Shown here: piece after piece, positions 41,839 through 49,731 of the stretch
How positions within the stretch are numbered: the stretch's first letter is position 1
Layout: the number at the start of each line of letters is the position of its first letter
Origin: Chloroflexota bacterium
GTDB lineage: Bacteria; Chloroflexota; Anaerolineae; Aggregatilineales; Phototrophicaceae
Length of the DNA stretch: 64,000 bases
Direction: 5' to 3'
Assembly (NCBI GenBank): GCA_020161935.1
Contig: JAIUNI010000015.1
Location: 1 to 64,000, forward strand
The notes under the pieces: generated by a model
The model's input: only the letters and a program-made list of their open reading frames with translations
Told to the model about the DNA's origin: nothing
The model's database searches: none
Program-made: the position numbers and the translations under genes

Positions 41839-42596
41839 GCTTGTTCCTCTCCAATATCCCAAGCGGCCAAATCGGCGATGAAGTGGTGGGCGGTCATATC
41901 GAGGTGGATGGGGGTCAGGCTGGCGTAACCGCGATGCACGGCCCACAAGTCGGTACCGGCTTGCTCGAACAGGCCGCTGGGTTCCGGCCCGCCGATGCGG
42001 AGGACATCGCCTGTGCGTTCGAGGACATCGTGGTACAGGCGTGCGCCCTGCCGCGTCAGCCGTAAGCCTTTAGTCGTTGTGCCAGCCGGAACGTTGAGGT
42101 TCAAGATCGTCATAGGCGGCAGCCCTCTTTCCATCACCTGTCTAGCGACGGTCACGGCAAGCTGCGCCGCCAGCGCGTAATCCTCGACGGTGTTGGCATC
42201 GCGCTTGTCGAGCGACACAGCGAGGGCGGGTACGCCGAAGATCGCGCCTTCGAGGGCAGCCGTTACCGTGCCGCTGTAGGTGATGTCCTGCCCCATGTTG
42301 CCACCGCGATTGATGCCGGACACCACAATTTTCGGCGGCCACTTGAGGACACCGAGCGCGGCGACCGCGACGCAATCGGCAGGGGAACCGCTGACGGCGG
42401 TGGCGCTGCTGCCATCGGCGAGGGTGGCGGTGCTGATCGGAATATCGGTAAAGAGGGTTTTCTTATGCCCGCTGCTGCTCTGGTTGGTGGCGGGTGCAAT
42501 CACTTCGACATCGCCGAGAGTACGCATGGCCTGTGCCAGCGCGAGGATACCCGGTGCTTGAACACCATCATCATTCGTTACGAGAATATAGGTCAC
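41835..42596 (-). CDS. surE: 5'/3'-nucleotidase SurE
   Basis: A 253-residue metal-dependent nucleotidase acting on nucleoside 5'- and 3'-monophosphates. Metal site residues are present: Asp9-Asp10 in TNDDG, Ser in NQSSSG near 40, and Asn in VSGINRGGN near 95. Length is standard. It forms a two-gene unit with the DUF6882-like gene. Confidence 0.93.
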   Translation of the reverse strand: MTYILVTNDDGVQAPGILALAQAMRTLGDVEVIAPATNQSSSGHKKTLFTDIPISTATLADGSSATAVSGSPADCVAVAALGVLKWPPKIVVSGINRGGNMGQDITYSGTVTAALEGAIFGVPALAVSLDKRDANTVEDYALAAQLAVTVARQVMERGLPPMTILNLNVPAGTTTKGLRLTRQGARLYHDVLERTGDVLRIGGPEPSGLFEQAGTDLWAVHRGYASLTPIHLDMTAHHFIADLAAWDIGEEQA

Positions 42597-42829
42597 AAAG
42601 GTTCCCTTTCAATAGTCAGCCACGCCGCATCTTACTCCGCCAAAAGTCGGGTGTGAAGTGCCTAAAGGCGGATGCGTCGAGGGTGCAACAGCGGTTAGGA
42701 TAGGCTTATCTCAATGAGGCTAATCCAACCAGCCAAACGGTCTGCTTGTAGTATATGCAAGTTAGCGATTGTGGGGTAATCTGAAAGATGTACGCTTGGG
42801 CTATTAGATCGACGAGGGAGTGTCAGCGA

Positions 42830-43828
42830 ATGACTGACGACTCAGGTTTTCGTAATTATCTCCAAGAAGGCATGAATGTCTTCCAAAATGCCCGCCGCCA
42901 AGCGTTCATCCAAGAACTGATGGGGCTTGTGCGCGGTAAATCAGCCGAACTGTTGAGCTTTGATGACATCAAGGCGCGGTTGCGGCTGCGCGAAGAAAGC
43001 TATAAAGGCTTGCAAAATGTGCCGGTGGAAAAGATCGTCGGCAGCGTGGGACGCTACCGCGACTTCACCAGCAACTTCCTGCCGCGCGGCAGCACGTCCC
43101 GCGACCGCTGGAGCCGTGTTTACGCACAGGTCAACAGCCTAGAAGGTGTGCCGCCGGTTGAGCTGTATCAGGTGGGGGACGCATACTTCGTGCGGGATGG
43201 TAATCACCGCGTATCGGTAGCGCGTCAACTGCACAGCCAAACGATTGAAGCGCATGTAACCGAACTGCCAACCTCGATCAAGATTGAGCCGGGGATGTCG
43301 CTGGAAGATCTGGATAAGGCCGGAAGCTACGCAGCGTTCCTTGAAGAAACGGGTTTGGAGACTACACGCCCGCATCATCAATCGCTGGAACTGAGCGAGT
43401 CGTCGCGCTACAGCGATATGCTGGGGCATATTTACCTGCACAAGAGTGTTCTCGAACATAAAAAGGGGCAGCCGGTTGACATCGAAGACGCGGCTGCGGA
43501 TTGGTACGACAACGTTTTCCGTCCGGCGGTGACGCTCATCCGCAAATATGACGTGCTGGAGCATATGCCGGAACGCACCGAGGCCGACCTGTATCTGTGG
43601 TCGATTGACCATCTGCGCGACGTGCGCGAGGAACTGGGCGACGAGGCCGAGTCCCGCCGCTTCAGTGATGCGCTGGTGGATTTCCTCGCGGAACGGCGTA
43701 TCCCCGTGCCGAAGGATCTGTTGATGGAAAAGGATGAGTCGGTCATCCTGACCAAGACGCAGGTGATGCGTGCCATCGACCTCGGACGCGCCCGCGAGAA
43801 CGGCGAGAGCGACCCGACGGCGGATTGA
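42830..43828 (+). CDS. ParB/Srx-fold protein of unknown role
   Basis: A 332-residue cytosolic protein. The middle part (about 100-150) reads VPPVELYQVGDAYFVRDGNHRVSVARQL, the ParB/sulfiredoxin-like nucleotide-binding motif (D-G-N-H-R). Flanking regions are helical, and the C-terminal part (YLWSIDHLRDVREELGDEAESRR) recalls DUF4032-type proteins. No helix-turn-helix of a partition ParB and no parA neighbour are present, so it is not a chromosome-partition protein. ATG 42830 follows GAGGGAG; the longer start at 42788 lacks a ribosome site. Confidence 0.7.
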   Translation: MTDDSGFRNYLQEGMNVFQNARRQAFIQELMGLVRGKSAELLSFDDIKARLRLREESYKGLQNVPVEKIVGSVGRYRDFTSNFLPRGSTSRDRWSRVYAQVNSLEGVPPVELYQVGDAYFVRDGNHRVSVARQLHSQTIEAHVTELPTSIKIEPGMSLEDLDKAGSYAAFLEETGLETTRPHHQSLELSESSRYSDMLGHIYLHKSVLEHKKGQPVDIEDAAADWYDNVFRPAVTLIRKYDVLEHMPERTEADLYLWSIDHLRDVREELGDEAESRRFSDALVDFLAERRIPVPKDLLMEKDESVILTKTQVMRAIDLGRARENGESDPTAD

Positions 43829-43840
43829 GACAGCCGGTGT

Positions 43841-43872
43841 AAAAGAGCGTGAAAACAAACACGCTCTTTTCT
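43841..43872 (+). terminator. Terminator of the ParB-like gene
   Basis: AAAAGAGCGTG pairs exactly with CACGCTCTTTT around eight bases; T-rich sequence follows. Confidence 0.85.
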
Positions 43873-43880
43873 ATTCTCTA

Positions 43881-44019
43881 AGAAACCGTTTGAGTGGTTC
43901 TGAAAATACCGGACAGCATATATGCTGTCCCTACAACAACGCATGGTTGTGATGCGAATTTCGTGTAGGGACGCGATACATCGCGTCCGATTAACCCCAA
44001 ATCCTTTTAAACGGTTTCT
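43881..44019. mobile_element. MITE-like element with terminal inverted repeats, copy A
   Basis: The 139-bp element has perfect 11-bp ends, AGAAACCGTTT and AAACGGTTTCT. Inside are GGACAGCATATATGCTGTCC and GGACGCGATGTATCGCGTCC (here reversed) joined by the spacer with ACAACGCATGGTTGTGATGC. The right end overlaps the stop codon of the methyltransferase gene. No clear target duplication. No transposase. Confidence 0.7.
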
Positions 44020-45598
44020 AACTGACGAGTAAGCCCATCTCCCCAAAACGATGTAAGGTTTTTTCGATTTCTGCCCTGAGCTGTTCGCGCAAGTCCTCCG
44101 GTGATGCGTCGGGCTGGGATTTTGCTTTGAGTTCCCCACTTTCGACCAATTTCACCAGCATCTCCAACAGCGCCGCCTGATCGGTTTCCCCGTCCAACCG
44201 CGACAGGATCAACCGCCGAAACTTATCCAGTTGTAACCGTGTATGCAGCAGATTGATCACCGTTATACCCCAGCGAGCTTGATACCGCGCCAGTGTCGTC
44301 GCTTTAGGCCGTTCGGATACCTGTGTGGTCAAGGGCGGGGCAAAGGTGTGCAATTTGATCATCTCTTCGCTGAAGGAAAACGCGCGTAAGATATTGGCTG
44401 CGGCAGTCACCCAATCATCCTGTGAGATTTCTTGAAGCCCTAAACGGGCGGCTGCCCGCTTGATCAGTTCAGGAAAGTAAATCCGTTCCGGTTCGGCTTC
44501 TACCAAGCAGCGGAAAACGGCAATCGTGAGCGCATGGTCGGTATCGAACTTTTTACCACTTGAGATGACGAAGCTAACCTTTCCTTCGGCTTCTGCTTCG
44601 GGGTTATCAAGCTCATTCGCGAATGAGGATACGTAAAAGTTTTGAAGCGGGGCGATTGATAGGCGGCGATCCACCTCCACTTCGGCATGACAGAGCAAGG
44701 TGCTGCGAAAGACGGTATCGCGCAGGAAATCAAAATACTGTTCCATCTCGACCGTTGTCTTGGCGATACTTGTGAGATGCTGCATCGCCTCATCACTCAA
44801 GCCGTTGGGCATGACCTTTGGGAAATAGGCTTCGACGAGATACTGCAACCCGTGCGCTTCGGCCTGTTCGATAAATTGGTAGAAGTAGTAGGGTTGGTTA
44901 TTGGCTTCCAGTTCATCATGCAGCAGCGCGGAATGGTCAATGGCGCTGGTTTGAGTTTTGCGGAAGTCTAGATAATTACTGAAAATGGCTGCATAGGCGC
45001 TGTCTTTCGAGTCGGCTAATGCGTCCGCCACAAAGCTAATCCACTGGCGAGCCTGTGCCGATTTTTCCTCCGGCGTTTCAACATCCCGCGTACGGAAAAG
45101 CATCATATTGCGGATAATTTCCATCCGGTGCCAGCCGGGGTAAGCGTTATAGCTGATGTAGGCGATGCCCTGCGGCGCGAGATTCCGTTTGCAAATGTCG
45201 AATAACTTGTCGCGCACATGCGGCGGCACCCATGACAGAATACCGTGGGCGATGATGTAATCAAACTCGCCGAAATCCGGCTCGATGTCGAGAATATCCA
45301 TGTGCTTAAAGGTGATGTTCGTGAGGTTCACTGCTGCGGCCGTTTCAGCCGCCTTTTGAATTTGGTTACCCGACAAATCAATGCCAACGAAGGTGCTTTC
45401 GGGCGCGGTTACCGCCATCGGCAGCAGGTTTGAGCCAGCCGCGCAGCCGATTTCCAACACGCGGCATTTTGTGGGCGGTGCGGGATTCATACCGAGCAGG
45501 CTGCCGAGCATCGCGAGATTACTGGGATGTGTTTGGGGGAATGATAATTCGGGATAGGGTACTTTGTCGTAGTCGAAATGAATGCCACTACTCGTCAT
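44018..45598 (-). CDS. SAM-dependent methyltransferase with methyltransferase regulatory domain
   Basis: A 526-residue cytosolic enzyme. The Rossmann core holds VLEIGCAAGSNLLPMAV (SAM motif I, near 50), FVGIDLSGNQI and FDYIIAHGILSWVPP. The middle region (about 200-330) matches the regulatory domain seen in class I methyltransferases acting on protein or lipid substrates, and the C-terminus (about 340-526) is a winged-helix-like part as in PKMT-type proteins. Substrate unknown. The stop codon TAG coincides with the end of the MITE-like element. Confidence 0.82.
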   Translation of the reverse strand: MTSSGIHFDYDKVPYPELSFPQTHPSNLAMLGSLLGMNPAPPTKCRVLEIGCAAGSNLLPMAVTAPESTFVGIDLSGNQIQKAAETAAAVNLTNITFKHMDILDIEPDFGEFDYIIAHGILSWVPPHVRDKLFDICKRNLAPQGIAYISYNAYPGWHRMEIIRNMMLFRTRDVETPEEKSAQARQWISFVADALADSKDSAYAAIFSNYLDFRKTQTSAIDHSALLHDELEANNQPYYFYQFIEQAEAHGLQYLVEAYFPKVMPNGLSDEAMQHLTSIAKTTVEMEQYFDFLRDTVFRSTLLCHAEVEVDRRLSIAPLQNFYVSSFANELDNPEAEAEGKVSFVISSGKKFDTDHALTIAVFRCLVEAEPERIYFPELIKRAAARLGLQEISQDDWVTAAANILRAFSFSEEMIKLHTFAPPLTTQVSERPKATTLARYQARWGITVINLLHTRLQLDKFRRLILSRLDGETDQAALLEMLVKLVESGELKAKSQPDASPEDLREQLRAEIEKTLHRFGEMGLLVS

Positions 45599-45807
45599 TG
45601 GATCTTCCTTAATCGGTGCGTTTTTAGCTCCATACTGCCTGACTGTAGCATGTTTTGCAGTCTGCGCCCATATGAGTGCTTCATGAGAGCCTTATACGCT
45701 CATAAATCCGTTGGAATGGTAGTTAACGAATCTATGGCTGTATCCCTTTGACCGCTCATTCACGGTTAGGGCGTTCGGGACAGCCAAACTTTTAAGGAGA
45801 AATGCAA

Positions 45808-46563
45808 ATGGACTTCCTTTCAAAGAATGTTTCTCGTCGTACATTACTCAAGGGTGGTGCGCTGCTCGGTACGGGCGCGATGATGGGCTTTAACCATGTG
45901 TTCGGTTACAGCCGCGTCTTTGGTCAGGCCGCCGCCGATGACGATCTGCAAACCATTATCAACCTCGCCGCGACCGCCGAACTGTTCGCCACCACGCACT
46001 ATCTCGCTGCCATCAACGGCGCGGGCGACTTGGGACTGGCGGAGAAGCAGGTTGATTACTTGAAGGCGGGTTTCCTCGCCGAGCAGGATCACCTCGAACT
46101 GCTGCAATCGTTGGGCGCGGTTCCGGTCGTCACCGAATTTTATGTGCCGGAAAACCTGTTCAGTGATAAGGCGCTGTTCGCCGCCGTGACCGAAGTCGCC
46201 GAAACCGCATTTGTCGGAGCCTACCTCGCCGCGACCCGTGTCTTCTCGAAGTCGGCAGATACCACGCCCTACGCCGTGACCACCGCGCAGATCGCCGCCG
46301 TGGAAGCGGAACACCGTGCGCTGGCTCGCCAGATCGGTGAGAAGCTGCCGAACAACATCAGCTACGCACAATACACCTTGAACAACGTCAGCGATGCCGT
46401 GCCAGTATTGCAACCGTTCCTCGATGGACAGCCTGCCGACAACAGCCTCGGCGCGTTCGTTGGGCCAGTGCAGCCGCCGACGGCAGATGACATCGCGGGC
46501 ATCCGTGAGGAAATCGAAGCGTTGGGTTATGACAACACGGTACAGCCTTTCGCCGCCATGTAA
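45808..46563 (+). CDS. Tat-signal ferritin-like protein, copy 1
   Basis: A 251-residue exported protein. The twin-arginine signal is SRRTLLKG with a hydrophobic stretch ending near 36. The ferritin-like four-helix core has NLAATAELFATTHYLAAI, LKAGFLAEQDHLELLQSLG, VTEVAETAFVGAYLAA and VEAEHRALARQI, whose Glu and His residues are metal-ligand candidates. ATG 45808 is preferred to 45802 because AAGGAGA at 45794-45800 leaves seven bases. The tat genes lie 1.4 kb downstream. Metal, substrate and role unknown. Confidence 0.85.
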   Translation: MDFLSKNVSRRTLLKGGALLGTGAMMGFNHVFGYSRVFGQAAADDDLQTIINLAATAELFATTHYLAAINGAGDLGLAEKQVDYLKAGFLAEQDHLELLQSLGAVPVVTEFYVPENLFSDKALFAAVTEVAETAFVGAYLAATRVFSKSADTTPYAVTTAQIAAVEAEHRALARQIGEKLPNNISYAQYTLNNVSDAVPVLQPFLDGQPADNSLGAFVGPVQPPTADDIAGIREEIEALGYDNTVQPFAAM

Positions 46564-46610
46564 TCCGGTCAGACGGTATCACTACGTTACGAAGCAGACT
46601 TTAACAATCC

Positions 46611-46653
46611 TCACAACCGCTTGATGGGGCAGTCAATCAACAGGCGGTTGTGA
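46611..46653 (+). terminator. Long hairpin between the ferritin-like genes
   Basis: TCACAACCGC pairs exactly with GCGGTTGTGA, and TTGAT/ATCAA adds an inner pair. No T-run follows, so it may attenuate or process the transcript instead of ending it. Confidence 0.5.
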
Positions 46654-46677
46654 ATAACCAAATGAGGTGACTTGAAA

Positions 46678-47676
46678 ATGGCTACTTTATCACGACGTTC
46701 ATTACTCAAAGGCAGCGCTATGCTCGGTGGTGGCGCGATGTTGAGCTTCAGCCAATTGTTTGGCTTTACTAAGGTGTTCGGTCAGGATGCGGCGGACGAC
46801 GATACGACGACCATCATCAACCTCGCGGCGACGGCGGAACTGTTCGCCACGACCCATTATTTGGCGGCCATCAACAACGCCGAAGCGCTGGATTTGGATG
46901 ACGTGCAGGTTGAATACTTGAAGGCCGGTTTTCTCGCCGAACAAGACCATCTTGAACTGCTGCAATCGTTGGGCGCGGTTCCAGTCGTCACCGAGTTTTA
47001 TGTGCCGGAAAACCTGTTCAGCGACAAAGCGATGTTCGCCGCCGTGACCGAAGTTGCCGAAACGGCCTTCGTCGGTGCGTACCTCGCTGCGACCCGCGCG
47101 TTCTCGAATGCTGGCGCAACCCAGTTCGCCGTGACCACCGCGCAAATCGCCGCTGTGGAAGCCGAACACCGTGCGCTGGCGCGGCAGATCGGTGGCAGCC
47201 TCGCGAACAACATCAGCTACGCACAGTACACGCTGCGAAACGTGAGCGATGCGGTGCCGGTACTGCAACCGTTCCTTGATGGCGAACCGGCGGACGACAG
47301 CCTCGGCGCGTTCGTCGGCCCGGTGCAGCCGCCGACGGCAGATGACATCGCTGCCATCCGTGGCGAAATCGCCGCGCTGGAATATGACAACACCGTGCAG
47401 CCGTATGCCGCGATTGCCGCTGAGATGGCTCCAGCGGATACGACCGCTAGCAGTGGTGGTTGCAGTGTGACTGCCAGCCAAGATGTGAACATCCGCAGCG
47501 CCGCGACCACGACCGCCGCGCCCAGTGGTGTCCTCCGTGCTGGCACCAGTATGCCGGTTGACGGCATGTCGATGGGCAGCGATGGCATGACGTGGTACCG
47601 CGTGACCGGCGGCGGGTTCGTGCGCTCGGACGTGGTGACGACCAGCGGCGACTGCACGGCGCTGCCTTCGGTCTAA
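46678..47676 (+). CDS. Tat-signal ferritin-like protein, copy 2, with SH3-like tail
   Basis: A 332-residue tandem paralogue of the previous protein. Signal: LSRRSLLKG. The four-helix core is nearly identical over about 210 residues (shared FLAEQDHLELLQSLGAVPVV region and VEAEHRALARQI). A C-terminal part (about 250-332) has VTASQDVNIRSAATTTAAP-x-GVLRAGTSMPV and MTWYRVTGGGFVRSDVV, a bacterial SH3-like wall-binding pattern with two Cys. ATG 46678 after GAGGTGAC; the upstream TTG is unlikely. The tail may hold it at the cell surface. Confidence 0.85.
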   Translation: MATLSRRSLLKGSAMLGGGAMLSFSQLFGFTKVFGQDAADDDTTTIINLAATAELFATTHYLAAINNAEALDLDDVQVEYLKAGFLAEQDHLELLQSLGAVPVVTEFYVPENLFSDKAMFAAVTEVAETAFVGAYLAATRAFSNAGATQFAVTTAQIAAVEAEHRALARQIGGSLANNISYAQYTLRNVSDAVPVLQPFLDGEPADDSLGAFVGPVQPPTADDIAAIRGEIAALEYDNTVQPYAAIAAEMAPADTTASSGGCSVTASQDVNIRSAATTTAAPSGVLRAGTSMPVDGMSMGSDGMTWYRVTGGGFVRSDVVTTSGDCTALPSV

Positions 47677-47818
47677 GAAGTCGTTTGAAAAGAAGGGTTG
47701 GGGTTCATCGGACACGATGTATCGCGTCCCTACAAGAAATTCGCCTCACAAACGCGCGTTGTTGTAGGGACAGCATACTGGCTGTCCGGGATTTCAGAAC
47801 TTCTCAAATGGTTTCTAA
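47674..47818. mobile_element. MITE-like element, copy B
   Basis: The same element as at 43881-44019 with its inner part in the other orientation. Left end AGAAGTCGTTTGA and right end TCAAATGGTTTCT agree at most positions as inverted repeats. The core GGACACGATGTATCGCGTCC, spacer GAAATTCGCCTCACAA and TAGGGACAGCATACTGGCTG are all present. The left end overlaps the stop codon TAA of the ferritin-like gene. Confidence 0.7.
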
Positions 47819-47988
47819 CCCGCGATTGTTAAAGACCGCTTTCAGAAGCCCTAACACGAAGGCGGTCTCATTCAGAAGGGCGCGGACACCCTCGCCCTTT
47901 ACCCAAGATGACTACCCAATCTGGCAGCCATCGGCGGGGTGAAATCTCTCACCCTGTCTTCAACACGCATTGTTCAGGGAGCAAGATC
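47677..47988. other. Gap between ferritin-like gene and tatA
   Basis: Apart from the MITE-like element it contains a short CGCCTTC/GAAGGCG pair near 47830-47865. No gene is seen. A promoter for the tat genes probably lies near 47820-47980 but no clear hexamers are visible. Confidence 0.4.
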
Positions 47989-48159
47989 ATGAACTTCGGA
48001 CCTACAGAACTGATTATTATCCTCGTCATTGTTATCCTGCTGTTCGGCGTTGGGCGGGTGGGCAAGATCGGTGGGGAACTGGGTACGGCGGTCGCTAACT
48101 TCCGCAAGGGGATGAACGAGGCCAGCCGCGAGAACAAGCCGGAACAATCCGAGCTGTAA
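47989..48159 (+). CDS. tatA: Twin-arginine translocase TatA/E-type subunit
   Basis: A 56-residue Tat subunit: MNFGPTELIIILVIVILLFGVGRVGKIGGELGTAVANFRKG, with the FGxxELxII start, one membrane helix, the hinge FGVGRVGKIG and an amphipathic helix. ATG 47989 follows CAGGGAGC. First gene of tatA-tatB-like-tatC. Confidence 0.9.
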   Translation: MNFGPTELIIILVIVILLFGVGRVGKIGGELGTAVANFRKGMNEASRENKPEQSEL

Positions 48160-48210
48160 TGACCGCAGGGCGTAGGTGACCCACCGCCCTAACCAAGAGG
48201 ACAACACATC

Positions 48211-48582
48211 ATGGAACTTTTTGGTATCGGCGGCACGGAATTGGTCGCCATATTCATCATTATGCTGGTGGTGGCCGGGCCAAAGCGGATGATCCAGTGG
48301 GCGTATGTGCTGGGGCAGTACACGGCGAAAGCCCGCGCGATCTGGGCTGAGGTGATGGCGAACGTGCAGAAGGAAATCGACGCGGCGGGCATGGATGTGA
48401 AGCTGCCGAAAACGATGCCGACCCGCGCCAGCCTCAACAAACCGATGACCAACGTGTGGGCGAACATCACCGCGCCGGTGAAGGATGCGATGGACGATGT
48501 TCGCACGGAAGTCACGCAGGCGCAAACGGAACTCCGCGAAACCGCAAACATTATTCATGATGACGAGAAGGTGGCCTCATGA
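48211..48582 (+). CDS. TatA/B-type translocase subunit, TatB-like
   Basis: A 123-residue protein with an N-terminal membrane helix (GGTELVAIFIIMLVVAGPKRM) and a long amphipathic C-terminal helix (about 25-60, AYVLGQYTAKARAIWAEVM), as in TatB. The E and PK pattern agrees with TatB more than TatA. Its end overlaps the TatC start by four bases. Confidence 0.8.
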   Translation: MELFGIGGTELVAIFIIMLVVAGPKRMIQWAYVLGQYTAKARAIWAEVMANVQKEIDAAGMDVKLPKTMPTRASLNKPMTNVWANITAPVKDAMDDVRTEVTQAQTELRETANIIHDDEKVAS

Positions 48583-49346
48583 GCGCTGTGACGAAAACCC
48601 CACCGCATCTGCCGCTGGTTCCCGCTGGTGAAGGCGGGCAAATGGGCTTGTTCGAGCATCTGGACGAGCTGCGCCGCCGGTTGTTTGTGTCGGTGATCGC
48701 GCTGGTGATTGGGGTCATTGGTGGTATCGCCGTCGCGACACCGGTGCTGGAGTTCCTCAGCCAGCCGTACGGGCGGGCGTTCATCGTGCTTGACCCGACA
48801 GGCGGTATCGTGCAGTACTTCCGTGTGGCGATACTGGTGGGCGCATCGCTGGCGCTGCCGATCATGATCTACGAAGTGCTGATGTTCATCCTGCCGGGGC
48901 TGACAGGCAAGGAGAAGAAAATCCTGCTGCTGTCGATCCCGCCGATTACGCTGTTGTTCGTCGTCGGTGTGGCGTTCGCGTGGTACATCCTCATCCCACC
49001 CGCGCTGAACTTCCTTGTCGGTTTCCAGCCGACGATCTTCCGCGCCGAGTGGACGGCTGATCGCTATCTCGGTTTCGTGACCTCGCTGCTGTTCTGGATG
49101 GGTGTGGCCTTCGAAACACCGCTGATCTTCTTTGTCCTGTCGATCTTTGGCGCAGTATCGGCTCGCCAGCTCCTCCAAAATTGGCGCATCGCCATTGTCG
49201 GCGCGGCAATTGCGGCGGCGGTTATTACCCCGACGGTTGACCCTGTAAATATGGGGTTGGTGATGGGGCCGCTGCTGACGCTCTACCTGTTGAGCATCGG
49301 GCTGGTTGCGCTGGGCGGTCGTATAACCCGCAGTGAAGCCTCGTAA
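48579..49346 (+). CDS. tatC: Twin-arginine translocase TatC
   Basis: A 255-residue membrane receptor for twin-arginine signals. MGLFEHLDELRRRL near 23-36 is the classical TatC start, and six helices follow, with ETPLIFFVLSIFG and PTVDPVNMGLVMGPLL near the end. ATGA overlap with the TatB-like gene shows coupling. The two ferritin-like proteins with SRR signals directly upstream are likely clients. Confidence 0.92.
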   Translation: MSAVTKTPPHLPLVPAGEGGQMGLFEHLDELRRRLFVSVIALVIGVIGGIAVATPVLEFLSQPYGRAFIVLDPTGGIVQYFRVAILVGASLALPIMIYEVLMFILPGLTGKEKKILLLSIPPITLLFVVGVAFAWYILIPPALNFLVGFQPTIFRAEWTADRYLGFVTSLLFWMGVAFETPLIFFVLSIFGAVSARQLLQNWRIAIVGAAIAAAVITPTVDPVNMGLVMGPLLTLYLLSIGLVALGGRITRSEAS

Positions 49347-49731
49347 AGCTGGTCATCCGGTGGTTGTCAGGATGAGGGCGCAAGCCATGCGCCCTACATT
49401 CTGAAGCTGCGATTTGTCTGAAAGTTATTTCCTCACTTGCCAAATAACCACGCTATTCAACTTCTATATCTGACTGATGAAAACCTGAACAAGTCGTCTT
49501 GTCTTTGTTCAGGTTGTATTGTCCAATTAATTTTCTAAACTCCGCTCTTTTTCCCTCAAAATAACATCTTTCTTGCTCGAAAAATGAGAAAACGGTGTTT
49601 GCCGACTTAATTAGCCTCTCATGCCCTTCACGGTTACGGCTAAATTTTTGATGACAATATTTAGTCAGTTCATGAACAATAACTAAACAGGATTTCAACA
49701 GGTTCTATCGTATTGAAGGAGAGAAGAAACC
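49347..49731. other. Gap between tatC and the FAS1 gene
   Basis: It has a palindrome, GGGCGCAAGCCATGCGCCC, at about 49374-49394 and an AT-rich minus-strand frame of about 80 codons (49453-49698, TTG start). That frame has a plausible protein-like composition but no ribosome site and no recognised relatives, so it may be a remnant. Confidence 0.4.
49453..49698 (-). pseudogene. AT-rich open frame, possible gene remnant
   Basis: The 81-codon frame reads KSCLVIVHELTKYCHQKFS, then ANTVFSFFEQERCYFEGKRAEFRKLIGQYNL. It is AT-rich unlike the surroundings. The only start is TTG, and the frame is open both sides of no known domain. It may be the end of a lost imported gene, or chance. Confidence 0.25.

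Noticed and set aside
42830..43828. Chromosome partition protein ParB
   Set aside because: There is no helix-turn-helix domain, no parA neighbour, and no parS-like site was noticed.
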